From contig CAZTSI010000013.1 in the NCBI GenBank assembly GCA_964616755.1, positions 1 through 64,000 of the forward strand: 64,000 nt of DNA. The letters are read 5' to 3'. Origin of the DNA: CAYNFR01 sp964616755 (GTDB lineage: Bacteria; Bacteroidota; Bacteroidia; Chitinophagales; Saprospiraceae). Below are positions 26,500 through 36,436 of this stretch, piece by piece; the first letter of the stretch is position 1, and every line of letters begins with the position of its first letter. The notes beneath the pieces are model-generated. The model was not told the DNA's origin, did no database searches, and was given only the letters and a program-made list of their open reading frames with translations. Position numbers and translations under genes: made by a program.

Positions 26500-27783
26500 A
26501 TGGATAGCGTCTTTCATTTAATCGATCAAGAACTTCACCGACAGCAAAGTGGCATTGAGCTTATTGCATCTGAAAATTTTGTCAGCGAGAATGTCTTAAA
26601 AGCCTTAGGCACATGTCTAACCAATAAGTATGCTGAGGGCTACCCTGGCAAAAGGTATTATGGCGGTTGTGAGATCGTCGATAAAATCGAAAACCTCGCC
26701 ATTGATCGATTGTGCCAACTCTTTGGTGCTGAATATGCCAATGTACAACCTCATAGCGGCGCCCAAGCTAATGCGGCAATCTTCTTATCTGTACTCAATC
26801 CGGGAGATGCGATATTGGGATTTGACCTTAGCCATGGCGGCCATTTGAGCCATGGTTCACCTGTAAATTATTCGGGCAAGGTATACACCCCCTACTTTTA
26901 TGGGGTTGAACAAGAGACAGGTCGTATTGACATGGATAAGGTAGAACAACTAGCACATCATCATAAACCAAAGTTGATTATTTGTGGAGCCTCTGCTTAT
27001 AGCAGGGACTGGGATTATCGGCGCTTCAGAGCGATTGCGGACGCGGTAGGAGCGTTGCTATTAGCAGACATAGCTCATCCTGCGGGATTAATAGCTGCCA
27101 AACTTCTGTCTGACCCTCTACCCTATTGTCATATCGTAAGTAGTACTACTCACAAAACTTTGCGTGGCCCACGGGGTGGGATCATTATGATGGGAAAAGA
27201 TTTTCCAAACCCTTGGGGAAAGACAACTAAGAAAGGTGAACCGATCATGATGTCCAGTGTCCTCAATAGCGGTGTATTTCCTGGCATGCAAGGTGGACCA
27301 TTAGAGCATTGTATTGCAGCTAAGGCGGTAGCTTTTGGCGAAGCATTAGACCCAAGCTTTACAATATATGCGCAACAAGTCATCGCCAATGCACAAGTAA
27401 TGAGTAACGCATTTATGGCTCATGGTTATAATATAATATCCGGGGGCACCGACAATCATCTAATGCTGATAGACCTTCGATCAAAAAGTATTAGTGGCAA
27501 AGATGCTGAGCAAGCATTAGTCAAAGCCGACATAACCTTGAATAAAAACATGGTGCCTTTTGATGACAAAAGCCCATTCGTGACCTCTGGAGTACGTATC
27601 GGTACTGCCGCCATTACATCACGTGGATTTGGTGCGGATGAATGTATTCAGGTAGTAGAGATGATAGATGCTATCATTTGTCAGCCCAAAAGTGAAACGC
27701 TAATCAATAGTACACGTGCTAGGATAAATGAAATGATGGAGGCATACCCGCTCTATGACACTCGTGTGCATTCGTGGGTATAA
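26500..27783 (+). CDS. glyA: Serine hydroxymethyltransferase
   Basis: PLP enzyme that interconverts serine and glycine and feeds one-carbon units to folate. Seen: QQSGIELIASENFVSENV, NKYAEGYPGKRYYGGCE, QPHSGAQANAA, DLSHGGHLSHGSPVN and the Schiff-base Lys219 in TTHKTLRGPRGG. The 427-residue length is normal. It is bounded by a terminator on the left and a gene-free stretch on the right, so it is a single-gene unit. Confidence 0.97.
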   Translation: MDSVFHLIDQELHRQQSGIELIASENFVSENVLKALGTCLTNKYAEGYPGKRYYGGCEIVDKIENLAIDRLCQLFGAEYANVQPHSGAQANAAIFLSVLNPGDAILGFDLSHGGHLSHGSPVNYSGKVYTPYFYGVEQETGRIDMDKVEQLAHHHKPKLIICGASAYSRDWDYRRFRAIADAVGALLLADIAHPAGLIAAKLLSDPLPYCHIVSSTTHKTLRGPRGGIIMMGKDFPNPWGKTTKKGEPIMMSSVLNSGVFPGMQGGPLEHCIAAKAVAFGEALDPSFTIYAQQVIANAQVMSNAFMAHGYNIISGGTDNHLMLIDLRSKSISGKDAEQALVKADITLNKNMVPFDDKSPFVTSGVRIGTAAITSRGFGADECIQVVEMIDAIICQPKSETLINSTRARINEMMEAYPLYDTRVHSWV

Positions 27784-28256
27784 TAATGTCTAACAACTTG
27801 TTTCATTTGTTAATAGCCTTTCCGAATAAGAATAGATAACGAACAGAAGTAATTCACAGTTGTCAACCCAATTCGATGTATACCTCTAAGAGGGACTTTC
27901 TTGATATCAAAATTCGAACACGCTAACTCGATCAAACATGTACATCCATCTTCAGACTTTGATCGAAGGTCATTGATTCTTTTATTTACAATAAGTCTGG
28001 CTAGGTCTGTAGTTAAATTTTATTATTAGAAGAGTATCTCGAAATCAGTAATACATGCTTAGGGTATTTCTACTGTAAATGAGTAACCGTCGACCATGAT
28101 CTGCAAAATTGTTTAATATTAGTTGAAAATCATGCCTTTGTCTGAAGAATGTACTCAATAATCTGCTTAAGCATTGTCAAAATTTCATGCGAGACAATAT
28201 TTTCTGATACCAAGGATAGTCGGGCTGCGTTGTTGGGTATACTACAAAACGAAAAC
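27784..28256. other. Gene-free stretch between glyA and the DUF2167 gene
   Basis: No coding-like stretch, RNA gene or strong hairpin was recognised. The frame that continues from the DUF2167 gene up to 28149 has poor codon content and is taken as non-coding leader. Confidence 0.6.
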
Positions 28257-29207
28257 ATGAAACATCTTCTTACCCTGCTACTCCTTATATCCTATCACTG
28301 TATCAATGCGATAGCCATAGATACTACCTTAACAGAAGGGATCGATATTTCAGAAGAAGAGATATTAGCGCTCTACCAAAAGTATTCTGATAGTATAGAG
28401 TCTACCTTTGTTTATCAACAGGGACGAGTTGAGATAGGTGACGGTCTCGCCACCATAGACATCCCCAGTCATTATAAGTTTTTGGATGCTAATTCGAGTG
28501 ATCGTGTATTAACAGATTTATGGGGTAACCCACCGAGTCCAGAAGGATTTAAGTCACTCGGTATGCTTGTGCCTATCGAAGCATCCATTATGTCAGACGA
28601 TATCTATGTTATCGATATCACGTACACCGCAGATGGATTTGTAAAAGATGACGATGCAAAAGATATCGACTATGGCGATATGCTCAAAGAGATGCAAAAA
28701 GATACTCGTGAGAGCAATGAGTATCGTCTCGAAAATGGTTATGATCCTATCGAATTGATAGGCTGGGCTTCGAGTCCTTACTATGATGCCGATACTAAAA
28801 AGCTACATTGGGCCAAAGAATTGAAATTTGGAGATAGCGATAGACATACGCTCAACTATAATATTAGAATCTTAGGTCGTAAAGGATATCTTGAATTGAA
28901 TGCGATAGGTGATATGGAGGTGCTTCCAAAAGTAAAAAATGCCATACCAGATATACTACAGAGCGTCAGTTTTACACAAGGTAGTCGATATGAAGATTTT
29001 AATCCTGGTATGGACAAAGTGGCGGCCTACGGTATAGGCGGCTTGATAGCTGGCAAAATGTTAATGAAAGCTGGCCTCATAGCTAAGCTAGGTTTGCTAT
29101 TAGCAAAGTATTGGAAAATTATGGCCGTAGTATTTGTGGCTTTTGGCGCGGGAATTAAAAAATTCTTCAATGCTAAAAAAGAAGAAAGTGTAAGTGAATC
29201 TACCTAA
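28257..29207 (+). CDS. DUF2167 family membrane protein
   Basis: Function unknown; the family is widespread in Proteobacteria and Bacteroidota. The 316-residue protein starts with a signal peptide (MKHLLTLLLLISYHCINAIA). A periplasmic region follows, with family features GLATIDIPSHYKFLDA, DLWGNPPS, GMLVPIEAS, the long acidic stretch FVKDDDAKDIDYGDML, IELIGWASSPYYDADTKKLHWA and LNYNIRILGRKGYLELN. Two hydrophobic segments near 275-305 and a basic tail with KKFFNAKKEE suggest C-terminal membrane helices. The ATG at 28257 was chosen because it gives a clean signal peptide; frames upstream are not conserved in character. No operon partner. Confidence 0.85.
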   Translation: MKHLLTLLLLISYHCINAIAIDTTLTEGIDISEEEILALYQKYSDSIESTFVYQQGRVEIGDGLATIDIPSHYKFLDANSSDRVLTDLWGNPPSPEGFKSLGMLVPIEASIMSDDIYVIDITYTADGFVKDDDAKDIDYGDMLKEMQKDTRESNEYRLENGYDPIELIGWASSPYYDADTKKLHWAKELKFGDSDRHTLNYNIRILGRKGYLELNAIGDMEVLPKVKNAIPDILQSVSFTQGSRYEDFNPGMDKVAAYGIGGLIAGKMLMKAGLIAKLGLLLAKYWKIMAVVFVAFGAGIKKFFNAKKEESVSEST

Positions 29208-29413
29208 GTTATAGAATGCAAAAGGAGCAGAGGTTTTGAAACTAGCTAAACGACCTATGGCAAAAGGGCTAGACTACAGATTTTATTCAAAAAAGATGAC
29301 AATCAACATCGAGTTCATCGGTATTTGTCCTCATTAGATTGACATGAGACCATCTGCCTACTCAACCCCCACTTCCTGAATATCAATATCAAATTCTTCT
29401 GCAATCACGCTAA

Positions 29414-29539
29414 TTACTGCAAACAGGTTATAAAATATTTGAATGCACAGGATCACCTCTAAAGACTAGATATTATAAGAAGATAGCAGAAGAAACGGGA
29501 CTTATTAAATCATGTAATCATTATCATATCATTAATTGA
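29414..29539 (+). pseudogene. Short coding remnant, possibly an acetyltransferase 3' end
   Basis: A 41-codon open stretch without a start codon reads like a protein C-terminus, with GYKIFECTGSPLKTRYYKK followed by IAEETGLIKSC and a stop at 29537-29539. The GYKIFECTGSP pattern recalls the last strands of GNAT acetyltransferases, but this is a weak resemblance. No intact upstream part was found. The rest of 29208-29797 shows nothing else I can support. Confidence 0.3.
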
Positions 29540-29769
29540 ACCATTGAAATAATTGAAATAATTTGCTCTTGGTCATTACTGTGTGCCACCCATGCTTATA
29601 ACTCCTCAAAGAGTAAACATCACCAAAAGGAAGGTGCTTAAACTATTATTTACTCGAAAAGTACTCCCATCCAACAAGATCGTCACAATTTCACGCTATT
29701 CTATATCCATTGGCGTTAATTATTTAGATTGTTGACTACATTGACGAAGGCAAATTGAAATTTTAAAAC

Positions 29770-29777
29770 TATTTTTG
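29770..29777 (+). promoter_or_regulatory. Promoter -7 element of the inositol oxygenase gene
   Basis: TATTTTTG matches TAnnTTTG, 21 bases before the ATG at 29798. The surrounding DNA is AT-rich, so a chance match is possible. Confidence 0.4.
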
Positions 29778-29797
29778 ATATAACATGACGTAAATTA

Positions 29798-30667
29798 ATG
29801 AAGCACTTTAGTAAATCGGAGAAAAACCCATTGGCTGACATAGATCATTGGGAAGATGACCTACTAACTAGATATCCCAAACCTAAGGAAAAAGCTAAGG
29901 CAGATTATAGAAATTATGATGATAATCCCCGGTTAGTGACCGTGCGAGAATTTTACAGATTAAATCACACTTATCAGACCTATGATTTTGTTTTGTCTAA
30001 AGAGAGAGAATTCCTCAGCTTTGACAAACGAAAGATGTCGATATGGGACGCCATCGAATTTTTGAACACCCTCGTTGATGATTCGGATCCAGATACGGAC
30101 TTAGATCAATTTCAGCACCTACTTCAAACTTCTGAAGCCATCAGACAAGATGGACATCCCGATTGGTTTGTACTAGTTGGCTTTTTGCACGATTTGGGCA
30201 AAGTTCTTTGTCTTTTTGGCGAACCGCAGTGGGCTGTGGTCGGAGACACATTTCCAGTAGGGTGTAAGCATTCTGATAAAATCGTTTATCCAGAATTTTT
30301 TGAAGCTAACCCTGACAGTAAAAATCCCGAATATAATTCTATCTATGGTATTTATAGCCCCAACATCGGACTAGCCAATGTCAAAATGAGTTGGGGGCAC
30401 GATGAATATATTTACCAAATCATGAAAGACTATTTACCTGAAGAGGGGCTGTATATGTTGCGATATCACTCGTTTTATGCCCAGCACAGAGAGAACGCCT
30501 ACGATTATCTTATGTCTGCGCACGATCACGATATGTTTAAGTGGGTGGATAAGTTCAACCCCTATGACCTTTATTCAAAAGTGCCGGTGCCCCCGAATGC
30601 AGAAAAACTCAGACCCTATTATGAAGATCTCGTCGCCAAGTACCTGCCTGACACATTAGGCTTCTAA
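29798..30667 (+). CDS. Inositol oxygenase
   Basis: Di-iron enzyme that opens myo-inositol with O2 to give D-glucuronate. The 289-residue length and collinear motifs match the MIOX family, best known from eukaryotes. All six metal ligands expected from the mouse enzyme have counterparts: His107 in QFQHLLQTSEAIR, His131-Asp132 in FLHDLGK, His201 in WGHDEY, His224 in RYHSFY and Asp257 in FNPYDLYSK. VDDSDPDTD and DYLMSAHDHDMFKWVDKF are also family-typical. No uronate or inositol catabolic gene is adjacent, so the fate of glucuronate is not shown. Monocistronic. Confidence 0.93.
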   Translation: MKHFSKSEKNPLADIDHWEDDLLTRYPKPKEKAKADYRNYDDNPRLVTVREFYRLNHTYQTYDFVLSKEREFLSFDKRKMSIWDAIEFLNTLVDDSDPDTDLDQFQHLLQTSEAIRQDGHPDWFVLVGFLHDLGKVLCLFGEPQWAVVGDTFPVGCKHSDKIVYPEFFEANPDSKNPEYNSIYGIYSPNIGLANVKMSWGHDEYIYQIMKDYLPEEGLYMLRYHSFYAQHRENAYDYLMSAHDHDMFKWVDKFNPYDLYSKVPVPPNAEKLRPYYEDLVAKYLPDTLGF

Positions 30668-30772
30668 GCGCCGAACACACCTAATGAAAGTATTTTCATC
30701 TTGTAAATACTGGTCATTTTTGCAAATTAAACAAGGATGTGGCCGAGTGAAAATGAATAGACATGCTGTCCA

Positions 30773-31921
30773 TCAGTCTTGCTGCTCGCAGCCTCCTATT
30801 TTTGCTAAGAACTGCGCACCTTGAGAAATGGTAAAGCCATTCTCTAATTCTATTTGCTGACCGGCATCAAATGTAACCTTGCTGCTATACTCCAATAGTG
30901 ACGTACTAAGGATCTTAGTCACCGACTGTCGATAGGATGATATGCCCTCCGGGAATGTAATATGAACAAGATCTTGCTCCAGACAAAAATCTACACAACT
31001 TTCGGGTGTACCTGCATCGATCCAGCGCTGGATCATATCTATCTCTATGGCACTCAGAGGATTGGAACTGCGACTATTCATTGCCGGAGCGGAAATAGGC
31101 GTGCTGCAACCCGCAAAGCCATCAATAGTAATGGTGCCTACTAGCAATGAACCAGCAGCTATACTGGATCCACAACTATTTCCTCCTTGTAAAAAGCTAA
31201 CATAACTACTTAAGTTAAGCCCTCCTGCCGAATTTTCTATATGACATCCATTACAACTTTTCTGAAAGAGAAGTGATATTTCTGACCAACCTATCTGTCC
31301 ATTGTCACAAAGATCATTTGCATTATTGACATAACCTGCCGGTTGTTCACAATCGACCAAGGGGTAATGGATATTACCAAGGCCATCACCATCTTCATCT
31401 GCATACCAGGTAGGCGCCCCCGGGCCATTACAGTTACCACAATTGTCGGTTATGCCATGACACTCCGCCGCATTAATGGCAAATAGCATCTCTCCAATAG
31501 CGGCACAGCTGCCCGCACCATGAGTTGATAAGACCGTTATCAAGATTTTCTTGATATATACACTATTAAAATTAGGCCCTGCGACACCTTTATAATCTGT
31601 CGTTTCAGGAGCTTGAGGAATGACAAAACTTCCAAGCTCCGTCCAGTGTATGCCGTCCAGTGAATAGTCTACAATGATATCCTTGATACCTCTACTACTC
31701 TCCCCTATTCGATTTGAATTCCAGATATGAGAAGAATCTATATAGTGATTAGCACTAAATTCATATAATACCCAATGGCTTACAGGCCTGTTGGGATTGG
31801 GATTTATCTGTTTAGTACATGACGTCCAACTACGTGCCCATTGATTGCCATTATCACTACATTGTGCAAAGCTACCGTGGGCTGCTAAGACAAGTAAAAT
31901 AAACAATATAAGTGCTCTCAT
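30773..31921 (-). CDS. Secreted cytochrome-c-like protein with discoidin-like and coat-hanger domains
   Basis: 382-residue exported protein, signal peptide ending FAQ at residue 20. Residues 21-155 resemble an F5/8-type (discoidin) beta sandwich: HWVLYEFSANHYIDSSHIWN and DYSLDGIHWTELGSF. Residues 160-200 hold a Ca-binding-like ADEDGDGLGN. Residues 210-310 look like a Planctomycete-type cytochrome c: heme motif CNGCH (223-227), a likely axial Met in APAMNSR and LSAIEIDMIQRWIDAGTPE. The last 60 residues (SKVTFDAGQQIELENGF) match the 3-coathanger stack domain of Bacteroidota secreted proteins. It follows the DUF1501 gene by 10 bases, so it is the last gene of that operon. Surface redox or binding role inferred. 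Confidence 0.75.
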   Translation of the reverse strand: MRALILFILLVLAAHGSFAQCSDNGNQWARSWTSCTKQINPNPNRPVSHWVLYEFSANHYIDSSHIWNSNRIGESSRGIKDIIVDYSLDGIHWTELGSFVIPQAPETTDYKGVAGPNFNSVYIKKILITVLSTHGAGSCAAIGEMLFAINAAECHGITDNCGNCNGPGAPTWYADEDGDGLGNIHYPLVDCEQPAGYVNNANDLCDNGQIGWSEISLLFQKSCNGCHIENSAGGLNLSSYVSFLQGGNSCGSSIAAGSLLVGTITIDGFAGCSTPISAPAMNSRSSNPLSAIEIDMIQRWIDAGTPESCVDFCLEQDLVHITFPEGISSYRQSVTKILSTSLLEYSSKVTFDAGQQIELENGFTISQGAQFLAKIGGCEQQD

Positions 31922-31931
31922 GACATGAATA

Positions 31932-33350
31932 TTAAGATATTGGCAAAAAACCCAAGGGCCCTGACGATGAAATTGGCGTCCAAAACCGACCTATATTAGG
32001 TAATATCTGATCTAAATCACTACTCGAGGCGCCCATCCAAAGTGCTAATTCTGCAAATAACTCATCACATGAGATGGTCGGCAGAATCCTTCCATTGCCA
32101 GTGTCGAGCGGATTATTGAGATATAATTCCGGAAAACTTCCATAAATCTTCTGCCCACTCACGGCGCCGCCAATGACGAGGGAATTGCCACCCCATGCGT
32201 GATCGGATCCATCACCATTAGATACTAACTTACGTGCAAAATCTGACGCCGTAAAAATGACCACATCGTTTTGCACTCCCAATTCTATTAGTGAATTGTA
32301 GAATGCACCTATCGCATTGTCCAATGTGCTCATGAGATCACCATGATCTTCAATGTGATTGTCATGATTGTCATATCCGCCGTGTTGAACAAAGAATGTT
32401 TGATTAGACATACCGAGAGGTCCACGAGCCGCAATGACTTCTGCAACACTCTTTAGTTTTTGAGATAGCACATCATCAGTGAAGCTGGTACTAAACGGTG
32501 TACCTTGTGCTAATGCGGCGCCAAATTCAATAGCACTATTCTTACTATTGCTTATCGTGCCGGCATATGCCTTCTCAAATATATTCTGATAACTCGCCTC
32601 CAAAAGACTGTCTAATGTCTGTCGCTTTAGTGTATTATAAAAGTTTGTACTATTCGAACCACTTATCGAGACCGCACCGAATCCAGCTTGAATCGCATAT
32701 CCGGAGATGATATTCCCTCTCTGAAAGGTATTGATACCATCAAGGGAGATATTCATCGAGATATTCTCATTGGAGTTATTAGTGTAGAGAATATCTGCCA
32801 GACGCCCCCCCCAACCTACGGTGCCTCGTTCTTGAGGTATGGAGGTCTGCCAATGCAATATCTGGTCAGCATGTGAATACAAGCCCAAAGGCGCCTTTTT
32901 GAATCCATTATTGAATTCTGACAATGTCGTGGGCTCTACCAATGCACCGATATTAGCGATAAATGCTGCATCGCCCGCGTTAAATAGTTGTTGAACATTG
33001 ACAAGATTGGGATGGATTCCGAATAATTTTCCGCCTACATTTGTCGGATGGATATCCCTCAATGTACCGCTAGCTATGGCAAGATTAGTACGGACATTGG
33101 CATATTGTTGATAGGCCATTGGATCCTTGGGCACCAGCAAATTATAGCTATCATTACCACCTGAAAGCATTAGACAGACAATAGCTTTGTAATTAGATGT
33201 AACAGGAGGAAATAACGGTCTATTAGCGGCAGCGGCAGCATTAATCAATCCAAGATTCGTAATACCTGACAACAAAGAGGTAGCACCTACAGAGGCGCAG
33301 CCCACTCCTATTTGTTTCAAGAACCTTCTTCTATTATGTTGAGATGCCAT
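31932..33350 (-). CDS. DUF1501 protein with Tat signal
   Basis: 472-residue exported protein of the DUF1501 family, an alkaline-phosphatase/sulfatase-like fold of unknown substrate. It begins with a twin-arginine signal, NRRRFLKQIGVGCASVG, followed by a hydrophobic stretch and Ala-rich cleavage region. Family features: VCLMLSGGNDSYNLLVP, FGIHPNL, SHADQILHWQ, FFVQHGGYDNHDNH and DVVIFTASDFARKL with DHAWGGNSLVIGG. It sits 7 bases after the DUF1800 gene, the standard partner. Export requires Tat; tatC is at 20261. Confidence 0.9.
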   Translation of the reverse strand: MASQHNRRRFLKQIGVGCASVGATSLLSGITNLGLINAAAAANRPLFPPVTSNYKAIVCLMLSGGNDSYNLLVPKDPMAYQQYANVRTNLAIASGTLRDIHPTNVGGKLFGIHPNLVNVQQLFNAGDAAFIANIGALVEPTTLSEFNNGFKKAPLGLYSHADQILHWQTSIPQERGTVGWGGRLADILYTNNSNENISMNISLDGINTFQRGNIISGYAIQAGFGAVSISGSNSTNFYNTLKRQTLDSLLEASYQNIFEKAYAGTISNSKNSAIEFGAALAQGTPFSTSFTDDVLSQKLKSVAEVIAARGPLGMSNQTFFVQHGGYDNHDNHIEDHGDLMSTLDNAIGAFYNSLIELGVQNDVVIFTASDFARKLVSNGDGSDHAWGGNSLVIGGAVSGQKIYGSFPELYLNNPLDTGNGRILPTISCDELFAELALWMGASSSDLDQILPNIGRFWTPISSSGPLGFLPIS

Positions 33351-33357
33351 GAGTTTC

Positions 33358-35214
33358 TTATTTTTGAATGATGTAGTCCGGTGATGCCATTACAAAGTAG
33401 ATAGCGTCATTCAGCGCATTCCTCGAGGTGTAGGACGAAATAGTTGATTGGTATTGATTGATTGTATAACTGATTATATCCATGGTCTGTTGAGATAATT
33501 GACCTCGACAAAGGATCAGATTTAATCTGTTTAAAAGGGCTTGGATCCCTTGAGTTTGATAGATTAGTAGTTCATCGTCAAAATCTAATATGGGCACATC
33601 GGCAGTGTTGGCTTGCAAAATGCCTATATCTGGATGAATACTTGTAAAATTGTGAAAAGGATGGCGTTTTAAAGATGATTCTAAAATATTCAAATAGTTG
33701 ATGCTGGAAATTGCATGAAAAATTTGAAATTCAGGAGACACAAGATCTGCAGGTTCTACAAAATTGCTTTCGGCAAAAAAAGGAGAAAAAAAGTTAAAAA
33801 CAGAAGGGGCATTCAAGAAAGACTGTTCCAATTGATCTTGAAAAACATTAATGTCTCTGAAATAGTATTTACCAGAAGGCGTCTTAAGGTCAAATGCCAG
33901 GAATAGGTTGATAAAGCGTTCTAAAGGCTGAATTAATTTACCATTGTTAGTATCCCCTATCCACTCGCAGTTTATAGCCTCGGGATCGGTCAATAAAGCT
34001 TTGATTATCGCTGCCATATCGCCACGCACCCCAGCACCATTGTCTTCAAATACCAGCGATATACGTTGTACATATGCTGGGGAAGGGTTTGATTTGACCA
34101 TATGTTGTATTAATCTTTTGGCTATAAAAGGCGCTGTATTAGGATGATGAAACAGCATATCCAATACATCACTTATATCCTTCACCCCCGATTGGCCCGC
34201 TGGCAACGTGTCTCCTGTGACCAGGATTTTGATACCACTATCATGAAACTCATTATACATAATCATGGGGACGGTATAATCAAATTGATTAAAGGGTGCA
34301 TTAAATATGAGGGATCTATTCTGTTGATAAAACACACTCTGAGGATCATATGCTCCACCTGATAGCCCTGTAAAGACCTTAGCTAATTCTTCGACATCTT
34401 TTATGTCATAGGTAGGTGTGGCATTGCCGTGAGCATCTAATTTTAGAGTGCCGTCCATATTCAATTCAAACAAACCTATCGTAAAAAGCTGCATGATCTC
34501 TCTGGCAAAATTTTCATCTGGAAAAACACCTGCAGTGATGTCGGCCTTTTTATTTTTTAAGTGACTTAGATAGACACCCATGATAGGATGTAGTGTAACT
34601 TCTTCCAGTAAATCTCTAAAATTGCCAAAAGCCCCTTGATACAACACATCATAATAGTCACTAATACCAAATCCTCGGTTAAGAATAAAACTGGCCGTCC
34701 TGGTAATAACAAAAATTTGGCTCAGGGCAAAAGCTACTCGCTGACGTAATACATCTGGCTTAGTAAATAAATGTTCATAAAAGGCGAAGCCCATATACTC
34801 CTGAAAAGGTATAGAGTCTGCGACGATAAGATTGGGTACAACACTTTGTTCAGAAACAATGTGATCATAGATAGCTCTATAGGTTTCGAGATATGAATAA
34901 GGCGGGACAGACATCTGTTCGTCGATCCATGGTTTAACACCAATTTGGTTGACATATTTGATCATCTCATAGTTTGCACCTAGTGTGGCATTGCTCAAAA
35001 AACGCGCAGCTCCAACTGTGTCTAGCAGAAGGATACTGCCATCTATGCTATGAAATGCAGAATCCGAAAGATGATCATTGCTCGAGCTAACTTTAACTCC
35101 AACAGTATGTCCATTCCCAAAATAATCTTGATAAATCTGTGCGCCTAACTCAGTTGTGATACAACATGCGACTATGAGTAGATAGCTAATAAATGATCTA
35201 AATGAAGCCGACAT
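33358..35214 (-). CDS. DUF1800 protein
   Basis: 618-residue exported protein of the DUF1800 family, function unknown, almost always next to DUF1501. The signal peptide is at residues 1-25 (CCITTELGAQ). Family features: DTVGAARFLSNATLG (N-terminal signature), FAFYEHLFTKPDVLRQRVAF, DVLYQGAFGNFRDLLEEV, HPIMGVYLSHLKNKKA, FPDENFAREIMQLFTIGLF, DVEELAKVFTGLSGG and MLFHHPNTAPFIAKRLIQHM. First gene of the DUF1800-DUF1501-cytochrome operon. It may act with DUF1501 in surface polymer or extracellular chemistry, but no reaction is established. Confidence 0.9.
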   Translation of the reverse strand: MSASFRSFISYLLIVACCITTELGAQIYQDYFGNGHTVGVKVSSSNDHLSDSAFHSIDGSILLLDTVGAARFLSNATLGANYEMIKYVNQIGVKPWIDEQMSVPPYSYLETYRAIYDHIVSEQSVVPNLIVADSIPFQEYMGFAFYEHLFTKPDVLRQRVAFALSQIFVITRTASFILNRGFGISDYYDVLYQGAFGNFRDLLEEVTLHPIMGVYLSHLKNKKADITAGVFPDENFAREIMQLFTIGLFELNMDGTLKLDAHGNATPTYDIKDVEELAKVFTGLSGGAYDPQSVFYQQNRSLIFNAPFNQFDYTVPMIMYNEFHDSGIKILVTGDTLPAGQSGVKDISDVLDMLFHHPNTAPFIAKRLIQHMVKSNPSPAYVQRISLVFEDNGAGVRGDMAAIIKALLTDPEAINCEWIGDTNNGKLIQPLERFINLFLAFDLKTPSGKYYFRDINVFQDQLEQSFLNAPSVFNFFSPFFAESNFVEPADLVSPEFQIFHAISSINYLNILESSLKRHPFHNFTSIHPDIGILQANTADVPILDFDDELLIYQTQGIQALLNRLNLILCRGQLSQQTMDIISYTINQYQSTISSYTSRNALNDAIYFVMASPDYIIQK

Positions 35215-35653
35215 CAGAAAGATTTTATGTCAAACAAATTCAAAATTCATGACCTTATAGACTTTGACCATATTCCTATAAGTAATAATGGATACCATTT
35301 GTACTCATAAAAACAGAAATAAATATCATTTATTTTTTCACCCTTATCATTTTGACTTTACTACCTAAGAATTGGATAACACATAAGCGCAAGAATATAT
35401 GATCAAAAGTTGCATCATACTTCCATGTCCGTAAGTCATTAATTTTCTTCAAGTGATTATCGCATTGATCTTATGCTAAATGATCAATACATTTAAACAA
35501 GTTAATAGGATCTATGTCATGGTAGTTGCTGTGTGAATATGCATAAAGGTTAGACTCGATGGGACATAAGAGATTTTCGAAATTGATGCGTTAAGGATTC
35601 GTAGAAGGTTATGCCTGCATTGAAGGCACTTATAGACAACACTAAATGCATTT
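35215..35653. other. Gene-free stretch before the DUF1800 operon
   Basis: AT-rich DNA between the 3' end of truA and the start of DUF1800. I see no coding stretch, RNA gene or clear TAnnTTTG element; it presumably holds the operon promoter. Confidence 0.6.
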
Positions 35654-36403
35654 TTAGAACATATTGTATTCCACCTGTGTCAAGGACAATCCTTGCGGAG
35701 GGGCACTGAGGATAGACTTGATAGGCAACTGTGCCTCAATGGCACTTGTGATTTCTTCAAGTGTGGTTTTCCCTCGACCTACATTGATCATACAACCGAC
35801 AATTAACCGCACCATACCACGCAAAAAGCGATTTGATCGGATGGTAAAAACATGCTGATCATCTATGATTTGCCATTCTGCAAGGGATATATTACAACGA
35901 TAGTGACTGACATCCGAATGGGATTTGCAAAGAGATCGAAATTCTTGAGTGTTCAGCAGATACGCTGCTAGCCTGTTCATTGCCGATGAATTGTAGCTAT
36001 CAAAATCTCTTATATAGGTCGAAAAAGCCTTCTTGAATGGATCCTTTTCGGTGTGAATCCTATATTCATACGTTCTGCTTATAGCACTATAACGGGCATG
36101 AAGCTCATCCGAGACCTGAAAGATTCTTTGACAAGAAATTTCGTCCGGCAATAACCTATTCAACTTATAACAGAGTTGATCTGTCGTATAGTGTAAGTCA
36201 GTCGCAAGATCAAAGTGAAAAAAAAATTGTGTAGCATGTACGCCGGCATCTGTCCTTCCACAGCCTATGATGGGCCAATTATTGGATGAAAAAAGTCTAC
36301 CCAATTCGAATTCTATGACTTCCTGAACGCTAAGGCTGAAAGGTTGTCGTTGCCATCCGTGAAAAGTGCCACCGTCAAACCTTATTTCTGCAAAGTATCG
36401 CAA
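35654..36403 (-). CDS. truA: tRNA pseudouridine synthase A
   Basis: Converts U38-40 of tRNA anticodon stems to pseudouridine. The 249-residue length fits. Catalytic Asp52 lies in CGRTDAGVHA. FDGGTFHGWQRQP at the N-terminus and FLRGMVRLIVGCMINVGRGK in the C-terminal half are family-typical. It follows clpX by 33 bases on the minus strand and is probably the last gene of the tRNA-Leu-tig-clpP-clpX transcript. Confidence 0.95.
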   Translation of the reverse strand: MRYFAEIRFDGGTFHGWQRQPFSLSVQEVIEFELGRLFSSNNWPIIGCGRTDAGVHATQFFFHFDLATDLHYTTDQLCYKLNRLLPDEISCQRIFQVSDELHARYSAISRTYEYRIHTEKDPFKKAFSTYIRDFDSYNSSAMNRLAAYLLNTQEFRSLCKSHSDVSHYRCNISLAEWQIIDDQHVFTIRSNRFLRGMVRLIVGCMINVGRGKTTLEEITSAIEAQLPIKSILSAPPQGLSLTQVEYNMF

Positions 36404-36436
36404 TTTTATTCGAGTATTTAGCCTCGTTGATAGGCT

